Positions 16,408-24,842 of a stretch of 64,000 nucleotides of DNA are shown one piece after another (the stretch's first letter is position 1; each line of letters begins with the position of its first letter). A program made the translations under genes and the position numbers. Source of the DNA: TK10-74A sp965217625 (lineage in GTDB: Bacteria > Chloroflexota > Dehalococcoidia > Bin125); NCBI GenBank assembly GCA_965217625.1, contig OZ244557.1:1116001-1180000 (forward strand), read 5' to 3'. The notes under the pieces are model-generated. The model was not told where the DNA came from and made no database searches. It was given only the letters and a program-made list of their open reading frames with translations.

Positions 16408-18006
16408 ATGGCCGAGCATGTCCGGGTGGCCTTCCAGACCCAACCGTGGAGGGTCTTCGCGATGGCGTTGACCCTCGGCGCGATCCTCGCGCTGGCCGCC
16501 GCCTGCAGCGGCGACGACGAGCCGGCGCCGCCCGCGGAGCCCGCAGCCGCAGCCGCGCAGGCACAGGCCGACGAGCCCGCCGAGCAGGCCGCCGATCAGG
16601 CAGACCAGACCGCCGAGCAGGCCGACGAGCAGGCCGACGAGCCCGCCGAGCAAGCCGCCGATCAGGCAGACCAGCCCGCCGAGCAGGCCGCCGATCAGGC
16701 AGACCAGCCCGCCGAGCAAGCCGCCGAACCCGCCGAACAAGCCGGGCCCCCCGGCCCGGTCGACATCGCCGTCGATGGCGTCACCGTCGGCGAGCTCCTG
16801 GCGATGCTCAGCACCGCCGAGGTCAGTTGCGTGCAGAACCAGGTGGGGCCCGCCATCAACGCCGCCCTGAACATCTCGGTCACGACCGGTATGGCGAGCG
16901 GTCCCATCGCCGCCCCCATCTTCAGCTGCGTCTCGGATGAGACCGCCACACGGGTCGCCGTCGTGCTGATCGTCGCCGACGCCGGCCTGAGCGCCGAGAC
17001 GGCCGGCTGCATCGGCGGCGTCCTCGCGGCAACCCCCGCCCCGCTCTTCCCGGTGACGATCGAGGCGGCAGAGGGCATGCTCGCCTGCATGACCGAGGAC
17101 GAGGCCGGGCGGGCCGAGGCCGTGTTCGAGATCGCGCCGGAGGAGGAAGCGGAGCCGGAGGAGCCCGAGGCCGCCGCCGAGCCGCAGGAGCCCGAGGCCG
17201 AAGCCGACACCGCGCCGCCCGGCGGCATCACGGTGGGCGAGATCCTGGCGATGCTCAGCACCGACGAGGTCGCCTGCGTGCAGACCCAGGTGGGGCCCGC
17301 CATCAACGCCGCCCAGGGCATCATGGTCACGACCGCCATGGCGAGCGGGCCCATTGCGGCGCCGATATTCGGCTGCGTCTCGCCGGAGAGCGGCGTGCAG
17401 GTCGCCGTCGCGCTGATCGCGGCCGAGGTCGGGCTGAGCGCCGAGACGGCCGCCTGCGTCGGCGGCATCCTCGCGGCGAGCCCCGGCCCGATCTTCCCGC
17501 TGGCGATCGAGGCGGCGCAGGAGATGCTCGCCTGCATGACCGACGACGAGGCCGCACGCGCGCAGACCGCGCTCGGCGTCGCGGCGGAGGAGGAGGCCGC
17601 GCCGGAGGAGCCCGAGGCCGCAACGGAAATCGCGGCGCCCGGCGGCATCACCGTCGGCGAGATCCTGGCGATGCTCAGCCCCGCCGAGATCGGCTGCGTG
17701 CAGGCCCAGGTGGGGCCCGCCATCAACGCCGCCCAGGGCATCATGGTGACGACCGCCATGGCGAGCGGCCCCATCGCGGCCCCGATCTTCGGCTGCGTCT
17801 CGCCCGAGAGCGGGGCGCAGGTCGCCGTCGCGCTGATCGCGGCCGAGGTCGGGCTGAGCGCCGAGACGGCCGCCTGCGTCGGCGGCGTCCTCGCGGCGGC
17901 GCCCGCCCCGATCTTCCCGCTGGCGGCCGACGTCGCGACGGAGATGCTCGCCTGCATGACCGACGACGAGGCCGCGCGCGCGCAGGTCGCGCTGGGGGGC
18001 GGATAG
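16408..18006 (+). CDS. Lipoprotein with three Cys-containing repeat domains
   Basis: A 532-residue exported lipoprotein; the function is not recognised. A hydrophobic signal ends in LAAAC (lipobox, Cys near residue 33). Residues about 40-120 are an EQAADQADQPAEQ-type repetitive linker. Three homologous domains of about 115 residues start near residues 125, 274 and 414. Each has LLAML or ILAML, then four conserved Cys in the contexts CVQ, CVS, C(I/V)GG and ACMT, and contains ASGPIAAPIF. They are separated by acidic Glu/Pro linkers. Copies 2 and 3 are nearly identical in DNA over long stretches, so they duplicated recently or undergo gene conversion. CAGGAG 8 nt upstream supports the ATG. The even Cys number suggests two disulfides per domain outside the cell (inference). 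Confidence 0.8.
   Translation: MAEHVRVAFQTQPWRVFAMALTLGAILALAAACSGDDEPAPPAEPAAAAAQAQADEPAEQAADQADQTAEQADEQADEPAEQAADQADQPAEQAADQADQPAEQAAEPAEQAGPPGPVDIAVDGVTVGELLAMLSTAEVSCVQNQVGPAINAALNISVTTGMASGPIAAPIFSCVSDETATRVAVVLIVADAGLSAETAGCIGGVLAATPAPLFPVTIEAAEGMLACMTEDEAGRAEAVFEIAPEEEAEPEEPEAAAEPQEPEAEADTAPPGGITVGEILAMLSTDEVACVQTQVGPAINAAQGIMVTTAMASGPIAAPIFGCVSPESGVQVAVALIAAEVGLSAETAACVGGILAASPGPIFPLAIEAAQEMLACMTDDEAARAQTALGVAAEEEAAPEEPEAATEIAAPGGITVGEILAMLSPAEIGCVQAQVGPAINAAQGIMVTTAMASGPIAAPIFGCVSPESGAQVAVALIAAEVGLSAETAACVGGVLAAAPAPIFPLAADVATEMLACMTDDEAARAQVALGGG
16588..16735 (+). repeat. In-frame linker repeats (about 36-bp units)
   Basis: Several imperfect copies of a unit encoding EQAADQADQPA follow each other in the lipoprotein linker. 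They vary mostly at third positions, as expected from slippage plus drift. Confidence 0.7.
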
Positions 18007-18042
18007 CGGGCCCCGGGGGGACGGGGGCCGACGCGGCGTCCG

Positions 18043-18894
18043 CTACGGGCGCCGCGGCCGACGCGCCTCGCCGGCCCGGTCGGCGGCGGCGGGGATGCGG
18101 TACTCGGACCAGCCGAGGCTCTCGCTGCGCGCCGCGCCGCCCGGCGGCGTGATCGTGCGCAGGGTGCGGACGCGCAGCGGACGGGGGGGCGCGGCGGCCG
18201 GCCGCCCGCGCTCCGCATCGCCCGGCTCCTCGACGCTGATCTCCACGACCGGCAACTCGGGGACGGGCGCCCGGAACGCCGCCGCGACGCGCGCGTCATC
18301 GACCGCGACATCGAGCAGGACCGCGAACGGGTACGGGTTGCGGAAGCGCAGGTCGAGCACGCCGTAGAGGATGGTCGCGTCGCGGCCCAGCGCGTAGTAG
18401 CGCGACGCGCCGTAGACGTCGGTGGAGTGTGCGTGGCGCTCGACCACGTCGAGCCCGGCGAGCAGCCCGGCGTTGTACAGCACGGTCGAGAGCAGGCAGG
18501 TCGAGCCGCCCTCGTCGATGGCGATGCGGCCGTCGACGAGCACGACGCCGGGCAGGTAGCCGCGCCGCGCGCTGGGCCGGCCGGCGCAGCGCCACAGCGA
18601 GAGCACCTGGCCGGGCTCGACCCGGACGCGATGCAGCGCGGCGGCCATCAGTCGCTGGTTGTGGCGCTTGGCGGCCGCGTGTCGCTCCTGCCCGGGGTAG
18701 ATGGTGAACGGCAGCTCGTATCCGGGGAACGGGTGCGGGAACGCGGCGGGGTCGCCGCGGCGGCGCGCGAAGACGACGCGGCTGCGACGGTCGCGGAGGT
18801 TGCGCCGGGCGACGGCCACCTGCGCGCGCAGCCGGTAGGGCAGCCAGCGACGGCCGGCGCGGCGCACCCGCATCGGCAGCGCCACGGCGATCAT
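18043..18894 (-). CDS. VanW family protein
   Basis: A 283-residue VanW-domain protein. Landmarks are PGQVLSLWRC, RRGYLPGVVLVDGRI, the EGGSTCLLSTVLYNAGLLAG core (family: GGGxCQ), VVERHAHSTDVYG, and GRDATILYG with LDLRFRNPYP. VanW occurs in some vancomycin-resistance clusters and more widely in cell-envelope settings; its biochemical role is unsettled. ATG 18894 gives the usual family length, and the upstream continuation is an Arg/Pro-rich artefact. It runs tail-to-tail with the Cys-repeat lipoprotein (36 nt apart) and diverges from the XRE-ImmA gene. Confidence 0.85.
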   Translation of the reverse strand: MIAVALPMRVRRAGRRWLPYRLRAQVAVARRNLRDRRSRVVFARRRGDPAAFPHPFPGYELPFTIYPGQERHAAAKRHNQRLMAAALHRVRVEPGQVLSLWRCAGRPSARRGYLPGVVLVDGRIAIDEGGSTCLLSTVLYNAGLLAGLDVVERHAHSTDVYGASRYYALGRDATILYGVLDLRFRNPYPFAVLLDVAVDDARVAAAFRAPVPELPVVEISVEEPGDAERGRPAAAPPRPLRVRTLRTITPPGGAARSESLGWSEYRIPAAADRAGEARRPRRP

Positions 18895-19194
18895 GCGACG
18901 CTGCCCGGCGGCGCGACGCTGCGCATGGGGGCGGAGGGGGGCGACGGATGCACGGAACCCCCGGCGCTCGACCACGCAGGGTCGAGTTCCCCGTACCGCC
19001 AGGTGGATTCCCCGTCTCACTTCACGGTAGGCCCCCCGGCCGCCGATCACAACGGGGGAGAGGGGGGTCGGGGGGCATCGGAGCGCCGAGGGAGGGCGTC
19101 GGGGGACCGGCGGCCCTGCCGCGCGACGATCGTGATGCGGCTGCGCAGTCACTCATCGGTCGGCTACCGTAGCCTGACAGCGAGAGGACGAGCA
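18895..19194. other. Divergent intergenic region, VanW / XRE-ImmA
   Basis: About 300 bp with no convincing gene in any frame. A TAGCCT at 19170-19175 could be a -10 element for the XRE-ImmA gene. No clear inverted repeat for an autorepressor was found by eye. Confidence 0.4.
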
Positions 19195-20208
19195 GTGGCG
19201 ACGGACTTGGCGCCAATCACTCCAAGCGTTCTGAAATGGGCCCGGCTGAGCATCGGCGTGTCCCCAGAGGATGCCGCTCAGAGAGCTGGCGTGACCGTCG
19301 AGCGCCTGGCGTCATGGGAATCGGGTGCGGCCGAGCCCACGGTCGCGAAGCTGCGCCAACTGGCGAAGCTCTACCAGCGCCCCCTCTCCGTGTTTTTCCT
19401 GCCGGAGCCGCCGGTCGACTTCGACGCACTTCGCGACTTCCGGAGACTTCCCGGCAAGCCTGACCACGCGTGGAGTCGCCCGCTGCACAAGGTCTACCGG
19501 CGTGCGGTCCTCCAACAGGAAGTCACCGCGGAATTGCGCGAGGAGGAGGAGAGCCAGGTCCCAGCGACCGTGCCGGCGCTCGATCTGTCTGTTGATCCAG
19601 AGGAGGCGGGGGCCCGAGTTCGCACCGCCTTGGGCGTGCCGCTCCGCGAACAATTCGGGTGGCAGAAGCCCGAGGATGCATTCTCCGGATGGCTGGAGGC
19701 TGTCGAGTCTCTAGGAGCCTTCGTGCTCCGGACGAGCGATGTAGCGATGGATGAGATGCGGGGCTTCTCCATTGGGAGTGGCTCGGTCCCAGTAGTCGTG
19801 ATCAATGCGCTCGACGCACCTAGAGGGCAGGTCTTCACGCTGGCGCATGAGTTCGCTCACCTGACGCTCCGGGAAGGCGGCCTCTGCGACCTGCTCGAGC
19901 CGGATGATCGTGCGGCGGGCAGGATCGAACGATGGTGCAACGCCGTCGCAGGAGCCACGCTGCTGCCGCGCGCGTCGTTCCTCAGCGACCCCAAGGTGGC
20001 CCCACCCGGCCATCGAGGGTGGGACGAGGCACTGCTCTCCCAGTTGTCGGATCGGTACGGAGTCAGCAGGGAGGCTGTGCTCCGCCGCCTGGTCACCTTG
20101 AATCGCGCGACTTGGGACTTCTACCTGCGGGCCGAGACGAATACCTCGCGGCATATGCAGAACAACCGAGCCGTGGAGCTCCTTTACCGGGCGGGCGGTC
20201 GGTCGTGA
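19195..20208 (+). CDS. XRE-type HTH / ImmA-IrrE metallopeptidase, C-terminus frameshifted
   Basis: A 337-residue protein with an XRE helix-turn-helix at residues about 8-65 (LSIGVSPEDAAQRAGVTVERL) and an ImmA/IrrE zinc-peptidase domain with HEFAH at 218-222. Relatives pair DNA binding with peptidase activity to control mobile elements, toxin modules or stress responses. AGAGGA before GTG 19195 supports the start. After residue about 310 (TWDFYL) the frame gives an unlikely tail. The alternative frame continues as AGRDEYLAAYAEQ, which resembles the family's helix after FYL, and then ends at 20246. One lost base after about 20126 explains this. The usual final 60-80 residues are not recognisable, so the gene is probably damaged. 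Its G+C is lower than that of neighbouring genes. Confidence 0.8.
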   Translation: MATDLAPITPSVLKWARLSIGVSPEDAAQRAGVTVERLASWESGAAEPTVAKLRQLAKLYQRPLSVFFLPEPPVDFDALRDFRRLPGKPDHAWSRPLHKVYRRAVLQQEVTAELREEEESQVPATVPALDLSVDPEEAGARVRTALGVPLREQFGWQKPEDAFSGWLEAVESLGAFVLRTSDVAMDEMRGFSIGSGSVPVVVINALDAPRGQVFTLAHEFAHLTLREGGLCDLLEPDDRAAGRIERWCNAVAGATLLPRASFLSDPKVAPPGHRGWDEALLSQLSDRYGVSREAVLRRLVTLNRATWDFYLRAETNTSRHMQNNRAVELLYRAGGRS

Positions 20209-20246
20209 CCGAGTCTACGTGCACCCCAGAATCGCTCGTGCGCTAG
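20127..20246 (+). pseudogene. Out-of-frame continuation of the XRE-ImmA gene
   Basis: Reading from 20127 one frame over gives AGRDEYLAAYAEQPSRGAPL and a stop at 20244-20246. The first 13 residues fit the family continuation better than the annotated frame. It ends early, without the normal C-terminal region. Confidence 0.55.
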
Positions 20247-20357
20247 AGTATTCTCGTCCGCGGGCAGGCAGTGGGCTGACCCCCACAAGGACGCCTTGCC
20301 GAGTTGCCCGAGCCGCACTCAACCGCCACGACGTGATACCTGAGGAGGATGGCCGCC

Positions 20358-20552
20358 GTGACCAGCTCCCATGTTCGATTCTCACGTCATGATCCCAACC
20401 CGGTTGACATCCCGGCGCCGACGCCATTACTGCGCCCGTGCTCGAAACCCTCGGCCGCATCCCGCTATCGAATCCGGGAGACTGAACGTGGCTTGGCGGG
20501 ACGAGTCACACTAGAGATTCTGCCGCGACCGCCTAGCGTGGCAGGCCGCTAA
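20358..20552 (+). CDS. Possible small gene coupled to the FRG-domain gene
   Basis: A 64-codon frame from GTG 20358 with a strong GAGGAGG 9 nt upstream (20342-20348). It ends in TAATG, sharing one base with the start of the FRG-domain gene. An ATG at 20349 is in frame but sits directly on the ribosome site. The product (starts TSSHVRFSRHDPNPVDIP) is basic and not recognised. The strong site and stop-start overlap argue for translation, while the absence of a family match and the proximity to a damaged gene argue for a leader peptide or relic. Confidence 0.35.
   Translation: MTSSHVRFSRHDPNPVDIPAPTPLLRPCSKPSAASRYRIRETERGLAGRVTLEILPRPPSVAGR
20404..20432 (+). promoter_or_regulatory. Candidate promoter of the FRG-domain gene
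   Basis: A perfect -35 TTGACA (20404-20409) is followed after 17 bp by a weak -10 TTACTG (20427-20432). It lies inside the possible small gene, about 120 bp before the FRG-domain start. Confidence 0.35.
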
Positions 20553-22018
20553 TGGCAAATCCCCAGCACATAGCTTGGCTCAAAGAAGGTGTGCGGTCAT
20601 GGAACTCGAGACGGCAACGCGAGCCGTTTGATCCAGACCTCAGCTCTGAAGACATATCAAGGGCGTTGGGTGGTCATGAACGTGAAGACATCCGGGAAAT
20701 AAGTGTACATCTGAGTGGCATTAACCTCTCCGGGGCGAACCTCACAGACAGTACGTTACGGGATACCGACCTCACTTCCGCACGCTTCTTTATGGCAAAT
20801 CTAACCCGGGCTAAGTTTGCCGGGTCAAACTTTACTGGCGCGCAGTTTGCCAGTGGCACAGCATTAGGTGCACAATTCCACTCCGCGAAACTCGTCAAGA
20901 CACTGTTCATTGCCCTCAATCTGACCGCAGCTCAGTTTAATGGAGCCGAGCTGCGCGAAACAAGATTCCTACAGTGCGTTCTGGACCAAGCACACCTCTA
21001 TAATGAGGAATTGTCTAGTGTTGACTTCATTCTGTCTCGTCCGTGGTCTGCCCTACTATATGGGCCATCTACTGATACGGAAGCGGCTCCCAACTGCTTC
21101 AAGAAGAATGAAATCGGTGGCATTAGCGAATTGTTAGAGAAGTGTCGTGAATTCAGGCAAGCGCACGGAGGCGAAGTCGTTCTGTACTTCCGTGGGGAGA
21201 GCCGCCCCTTCCCTGAACTACGGCCTTCAGTGACGAGAAGTCCCGAGATGGGGGAAGCAACCCTACGGTCGGTTGAAGGAGAGATGCTGGACGATCTCAT
21301 GACGCGACAGCCGGAAGCCTTCAGCGGACTGGGCTCCGCCCTCGCTCAGTGGGTCGTCGCTCAGCACCACGGACTGCGAACGCGACTGCTCGACATTACC
21401 CGAAATCCACTTGTGGCCCTCTACAACGCTTGCGATGACCACCCTGGCGAAGACGGGAGACTGCACGTCTTCGGCGTGCCCAGGTCGTTGATCAAGCCCT
21501 TTAACAGCGACACGGTTAGTGTCCTGGCCAGCTTCGCCAAACTCAGGCGAGCCGAACAGAACATCCTCTTGGGAAAGGTTCAGACCGATGCGCCAGAGGA
21601 TATCGTTCCACCTAACTTTACAGAATTCTTGCTTGGATCCGACCCATTCATGAAGGCCAAGACTCATCTCTACACGACCATCCGGCAAGACAAACCGTAT
21701 TTTGAGGAGCGGATTGATATTCGGGATCTCTACCGCGTAATTGTTGTTGAACCTCAGCGGAGCTTTGAACGCGTGCGAGCTCAGTCCGGCGCGTTCCTCC
21801 TTTCCGCTTTCCACGAACGATACGAGCGAACGGAGGTGCTTCGATGGAATCAGCACATTCCGATTTACTCACACACTCTGCTGGATTTGCCCCAAGGTCA
21901 GAAGGAGTCAGTGCTTGGGGATTTGCGCCTCTTGAACGTGACCCGCGAAACCTTGTGGCCGAGCGTTGACGAAGCTGCGCGAGCTGTGACGCAGCAATAT
22001 CTCAATCGGACGGACTAG
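20552..22018 (+). CDS. Pentapeptide-repeat / FRG-domain protein on a low-G+C islet
   Basis: A 488-residue protein. Residues about 50-140 form degenerate pentapeptide repeats of the A(N/D)LxX type (LSGANLTDSTLRDTDLTSAR and on), expected to fold as a right-handed quadrilateral helix. Residues about 195-460 are an FRG domain: YFRGES at 212-217, QHHGLRTRLLDITRNPLVAL from 271. FRG domains are uncharacterised but recur in phage-defence and mobile loci. G+C is near 52%, against about 70% around it, with quite different codon use, so it was acquired by transfer. It follows the damaged XRE-ImmA gene. Likely an intact accessory, possibly defence, gene; activity unknown. Confidence 0.85.
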   Translation: MANPQHIAWLKEGVRSWNSRRQREPFDPDLSSEDISRALGGHEREDIREISVHLSGINLSGANLTDSTLRDTDLTSARFFMANLTRAKFAGSNFTGAQFASGTALGAQFHSAKLVKTLFIALNLTAAQFNGAELRETRFLQCVLDQAHLYNEELSSVDFILSRPWSALLYGPSTDTEAAPNCFKKNEIGGISELLEKCREFRQAHGGEVVLYFRGESRPFPELRPSVTRSPEMGEATLRSVEGEMLDDLMTRQPEAFSGLGSALAQWVVAQHHGLRTRLLDITRNPLVALYNACDDHPGEDGRLHVFGVPRSLIKPFNSDTVSVLASFAKLRRAEQNILLGKVQTDAPEDIVPPNFTEFLLGSDPFMKAKTHLYTTIRQDKPYFEERIDIRDLYRVIVVEPQRSFERVRAQSGAFLLSAFHERYERTEVLRWNQHIPIYSHTLLDLPQGQKESVLGDLRLLNVTRETLWPSVDEAARAVTQQYLNRTD

Positions 22019-22264
22019 CTTCCTTCAAGTCTAAGAGCAGGACCAGCATCGACATCGCTGTCTAGGCACTGTGTGGCTGCCTCGCACAACGCCGCCGCAC
22101 GCGCTCCGTCTGCTGCGTCCCGCGCGTGATGCGTCCCCAATATGGACGCACTCGCTCAAGCCCCGAGCATCCGCCGGTCCTATCGGCGCCTGCGCGGGAC
22201 GCGCCTCAGGCGTCCTTGACGGCGTGATTCAGGAGAGATCGCGAGGGCCCGAGGGCGATTCCAC

Positions 22265-23395
22265 CTACCACTGGACGAACATGGGCATGATGACGTGGAT
22301 GTAGTTCTCGCTGCCCTCGGGACGGAGGACGCCGGGGTTCGACGGGCCGGTCGATTCCAGGGCCATGCGACCGCCGCCGAGCACCTGCAGGACGTCCTGG
22401 AGGTAGCGCGAGTTGAAGGCGATCTTGGCCTCCTGCCCCTCGACGTCGGCGTCCATCTTGCCTTCGTGGTCGCCCTGCTCCTCGGCGCGCGCGCGGATGG
22501 TCAGCGTGCTGGCGCCGTCCTCGGCGCCGCTGACCTCGAGCCGCACGATGCCGCTGCCGTCGCGCGCGAAGACGGCGGCGGTGCGCACCTCGCGCAGGAA
22601 CTCGCCCGCGTCGAGGATGGCGCGCGTCTGGTACTCGGCGGGGATGAGCTGGTTGTAGGCCGGGAAGGTGCCCTGGATCAGCTGCGCCGTCAGCTCGACG
22701 TCGGAGAGCCGGAAGAGGGCGGTGCTGCGGGCGCCGTTGATCTCCAGCGCGACGGCCTCCTCGCGGTCGGCGAGCAGGCGGCTGAGCTCCTGCAGGGCGC
22801 GGGCCGGGACGATGACCTCCACGGTTTCCGCGGGGGCCTCGGCCGTCGCGACGTGGAAGACGGCCAGGCGGAAGCCGTCGGCGGCGGCGAGCGTCAGCCG
22901 GTCCTCGGCGATCTTGAGGTGCACGCCGGTCAGCACGGGCCGGCTGTCGTCGCTGGCGGCGGCGAAGACGACGTGCTCGATCGCCTCGCGCAGCGCGCCG
23001 GGCTCCAGGCGGATGACCTGGGCGTCGCTGATCGTGGGGATGGGAGGGAAGTCGTCGGCGTCCATGCCGCTGATCGTGGCGTCGTTGCGGGCGCAGACGA
23101 TCTGGGCCCGCTTCGACCCGGCGGCGACGCTGAGCGTGATCGGCGCGCTGGGCAGCGTGGCGATGAAGTCGGTCAGCAGCCGCGAGGGGATCGTGATCGC
23201 GCCCTCCTCTTCGACGGTGGCGGTGATCCAGTTGGTGATCGCGATCTCCAGGTTCGTGGCGGAGAGCTTGAGGCGGCCGTCGTCGGTCGCGACGCAGATG
23301 TGCGACGTCTGGGGCAGTGTGCTGCGTGTCGCCACGGCCCGCGCCACGACGTTCAGCCCGCGCTGGAGGGTTTCCTGATCGGTAGAGATGCGCAC
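22265..23395 (-). CDS. dnaN: DNA polymerase III beta subunit (sliding clamp)
   Basis: A 376-residue sliding clamp, the ring that tethers DNA polymerase III to DNA. Length and the three-domain pattern fit DnaN: N-terminal MRISTDQETLQRGLNVVARA, PSRLLTDFIATLP, DADDFPPIP ending domain 1, SDDSRPVLTGVHL and AADGFRLAV in domain 2, QLIQGTFPAYNQLIP at the domain 2/3 junction and VIMPMF near the end. The start is GTG 23395. dnaA is not next to it in this window, unlike the common dnaA-dnaN order. A -10 TAGAAT lies about 45 bp upstream, in a locally A+T-rich leader, with a DnaA-box-like 9-mer further up. Confidence 0.96.
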   Translation of the reverse strand: MRISTDQETLQRGLNVVARAVATRSTLPQTSHICVATDDGRLKLSATNLEIAITNWITATVEEEGAITIPSRLLTDFIATLPSAPITLSVAAGSKRAQIVCARNDATISGMDADDFPPIPTISDAQVIRLEPGALREAIEHVVFAAASDDSRPVLTGVHLKIAEDRLTLAAADGFRLAVFHVATAEAPAETVEVIVPARALQELSRLLADREEAVALEINGARSTALFRLSDVELTAQLIQGTFPAYNQLIPAEYQTRAILDAGEFLREVRTAAVFARDGSGIVRLEVSGAEDGASTLTIRARAEEQGDHEGKMDADVEGQEAKIAFNSRYLQDVLQVLGGGRMALESTGPSNPGVLRPEGSENYIHVIMPMFVQW

Positions 23396-23440
23396 GATGC
23401 CGTCCGTAATTGTTAAGCTACCTACTCAATTGACGACACT

Positions 23441-23446
23441 ATTCTA
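23441..23446 (-). promoter_or_regulatory. -10 element for dnaN
   Basis: On the minus strand the hexamer TAGAAT lies in the only clearly A+T-rich stretch here, about 45 bp before the GTG. No convincing -35 is seen. Confidence 0.45.
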
Positions 23447-23519
23447 TCCGGCCATCTGGACCGAGACGATGGGCGCGGCGTCGTTACGCAAAGCGGTGCG
23501 CAGATATTGGTGGACAGCC

Positions 23520-23528
23520 GGTGGATAA
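23520..23528 (-). other. DnaA-box-like 9-mer upstream of dnaN
   Basis: Minus strand TTATCCACC matches the DnaA box TTATCCACA at 8 of 9 positions. A partial CTGTCCACC lies immediately next to it. A single near-box is not enough to call an origin. Confidence 0.3.
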
Positions 23529-23534
23529 CAGGGA

Positions 23535-24842
23535 CTACGCGCGCCCCGCGGCCGCGAAACCGGCCTCCGCCAGCTCGATCGTGCGGTCGATGACCGCGTC
23601 GTCGTGCGCGAGCGACACAAACATCGCCTCGAACTGCGAGGGCGCAAGGTTGACGCCGCCGGCCAACGCGGTGTGGAAAAAGCGGCCGAACGCGGCCCCG
23701 TCGCAGGTGGCGGCCTCGTCGTAGTGCACGGGCGGGTCGGCGCGGAAGAAGCCGGTCAGGATGGATCCCACGCGCGAGACCGCGTAGGGCACGCCCGCCG
23801 CCGCCGCGGCGCCCTGCAGCCCGTCGGCGAGACGGGCGGCGCGGGCCTCCAGCGTCGCGTAGACGCCGGGGGCGGCCAGCGCGTCGAGCGTGGCGACGCC
23901 GGCCGCCATGGCCAGCGGATTGCCCGACAGCGTGCCCGCCTGGTAGACGGGTCCGTCGGGCGCGAGGTGGTCCATCAGCGCCGCCGGTCCGCCGATCGCG
24001 CCGACGGGCATGCCGCCGCCGATCACCTTGCCGAGGCAGGTCAGGTCGGGCCTGACGCCGTATCGCTCCTGCGCGCCGCCGGGCGCGACGCGGAAGCCGC
24101 TGATCACCTCATCGAAGATGAGCAGCGCGCCGGCGTCGGAGGCGATCTCGCGCAGCCCGGCGAGGAAGCCGTCGGCCGGCGGCACGACGCCCATGTTGGC
24201 GGCCACGGGCTCGACGATGATGGCGGCGAGGTCGCCGGCGTGGCGATCGGCGGCGGCGCGCACGGCGCCGAGGTCGTTGAACGGCGCCACGATCGTCTCG
24301 GCGGCGTAGGCGGCGGGGACGCCGGCGGTGTCGGGCAGCGCCAGCGTCGCGACGCCGGAGCCGGCCTTGGCCAGCAGGCCGTCGGAATGGCCGTGGTAGC
24401 AGCCCGCGAACTTGAGCACCTTGGCGCGGCCGGTGATGCCGCGGGCGAGCCGGATGGCGGTCATCGTCGCTTCGGTGCCGGAGCTGACGAAGCGCACGCG
24501 CTCGATCGAGGGAACCGCGCGCGTGATGCGACGGCCCAGCTCGGTCTCCAGCTGCGTGGGCGCGCCGTAGGCCGTGCCGCGCGACGCCGCGTCGGTGATC
24601 GCCGCGATGACGGCGGGCGGGGCGTGCCCCAGGATCAGCGGGCCGTAGGCGCAGACGTAGTCGATGTAGCGCCGGCCGTCGACGTCGATGAGGTACGGGC
24701 CCTCGCCGCGGGCGATCACCGGGGGCCCTCCGCCCACGGCCTTGTAGGCCCGCACGGGGCTGGAGACGCCGCCCGGCAGGACGGCGCGGGCCTCGGCGAA
24801 GGCCGCCTGGGAGCGCGGTCCGATGGCGGGTGATTCGCTCAT
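23535..24842 (-). CDS. hemL: Glutamate-1-semialdehyde 2,1-aminomutase
   Basis: A 435-residue PLP enzyme that converts glutamate-1-semialdehyde to 5-aminolevulinate, the last step of the C5 route to tetrapyrroles, in the cytoplasm. The PLP lysine is K272 in LGKVIGGGMPVGA; the cofactor-binding Asp is in LIFDEVISGFR and SSGTEATMTAIRLAR binds the phosphate. The product is full length. The ATG at 24842 overlaps the upstream HAD gene by 4 nt. It is the last gene of the tetrapyrrole operon, which also supplies its substrate through hemA. Confidence 0.96.
   Translation of the reverse strand: MSESPAIGPRSQAAFAEARAVLPGGVSSPVRAYKAVGGGPPVIARGEGPYLIDVDGRRYIDYVCAYGPLILGHAPPAVIAAITDAASRGTAYGAPTQLETELGRRITRAVPSIERVRFVSSGTEATMTAIRLARGITGRAKVLKFAGCYHGHSDGLLAKAGSGVATLALPDTAGVPAAYAAETIVAPFNDLGAVRAAADRHAGDLAAIIVEPVAANMGVVPPADGFLAGLREIASDAGALLIFDEVISGFRVAPGGAQERYGVRPDLTCLGKVIGGGMPVGAIGGPAALMDHLAPDGPVYQAGTLSGNPLAMAAGVATLDALAAPGVYATLEARAARLADGLQGAAAAAGVPYAVSRVGSILTGFFRADPPVHYDEAATCDGAAFGRFFHTALAGGVNLAPSQFEAMFVSLAHDDAVIDRTIELAEAGFAAAGRA

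Noticed and set aside
22019..22264. Possible small gene between the FRG gene and dnaN
   Set aside because: Frames are short, without ribosome sites or recognisable products, so the region is left as intergenic.
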